A stretch of 22,446 nt of DNA, taken from the NCBI GenBank assembly GCA_964574395.1, contig CAZNNL010000033.1, forward strand, positions 1 through 22,446, read 5' to 3'. Below, in pieces: positions 22,360 to 22,446 of this stretch. How positions within the stretch are numbered: the first letter of the stretch is position 1; the number at the start of each line of letters is the position of its first letter. The notes under the pieces were generated by a model. That model saw only the letters and a program-made list of their open reading frames with translations, was not told the DNA's origin and ran no database searches. A program made the translations under genes and the position numbers. This DNA comes from JAXGQD01 sp964574395 (GTDB lineage Bacteria; Bacillota; Clostridia; Saccharofermentanales; Fastidiosipilaceae).

Positions 22360-22446
22360 CGTATAATAAAAAACTTGAAGCTTATCCCCAGATTGGATAA
22401 TGCGGTTTAATTCATACAGCGAATCCTGCTTAATTCAAACAGTCCA

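Noticed and set aside
1..22446. tRNA or rRNA genes
   Set aside because: No cloverleaf or conserved rRNA segment was seen in any intergenic region.

Overview
The window looks like chromosome from a low-to-mid GC, Gram-positive anaerobe of the Bacillota (probably Clostridia). The evidence is strong AGGAGG-type ribosome binding sites, a sortase-anchored Cna_B surface protein, an oxygen-sensitive glycyl-radical enzyme, and typical Firmicutes small families (DUF6054, DUF1801, DsrE-like). No rRNA or tRNA gene is seen, so the species cannot be named.

Layout. 1-2.4 kb: two identical 84-bp direct repeats, possibly insertion-sequence ends, then a HaeIII-type restriction-modification pair on the minus strand. 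2.4-4.1 kb: a tight minus-strand operon of four small proteins (DUF1801, DUF6054, cupin, DUF1697). 4.2-4.4 kb: a nested palindromic element. 4.4-7.0 kb: a cadmium/zinc efflux operon (cadC, a free heavy-metal-binding domain protein, cadA) with its operator inside the promoter. 7.2-8.7 kb: a single-pass membrane protein, apparently with helical repeats and an NPCBM-like end. 8.7-14.5 kb: a divergent catabolic locus. An NAD(P)-dependent 2-hydroxyacid dehydrogenase and a radical-SAM activase lie on one side, and a YbiW-like glycyl-radical enzyme and a ROK sugar kinase on the other. 14.5-16.7 kb: a zinc-dependent phospholipase C-like protein, a DsrE-like protein and a CorA transporter. 17-19.9 kb: a large sortase-anchored adhesin interrupted by an in-frame TAA. 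20.1-21.2 kb: asnA. 21.2-21.4 kb: a second nested palindrome. 21.4 kb to the end: a membrane protein gene with an unclear 5' end.

How the genes may work together. The kinase, glycyl-radical enzyme, activase and dehydrogenase look like one pathway. E. coli YbiW is reported, as I recall, to open the ring of 1,5-anhydroglucitol 6-phosphate. A ROK kinase placed beside such an enzyme would explain how a free anhydrosugar becomes the substrate. This is inference.

The most unusual signal is not a gene. The word TTTTGCCA/TGGCAAAA occurs about 25 times in the window by eye, against roughly one expected from base composition. It falls on both strands, in all three codon phases and between genes, and it forms the tips of the outer arms of the two ~200-bp palindromic elements. 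It is absent from the restriction-modification island. This resembles the genome-wide words of other bacteria, such as DNA-uptake sequences, although I know of no such word described for this kind of organism.
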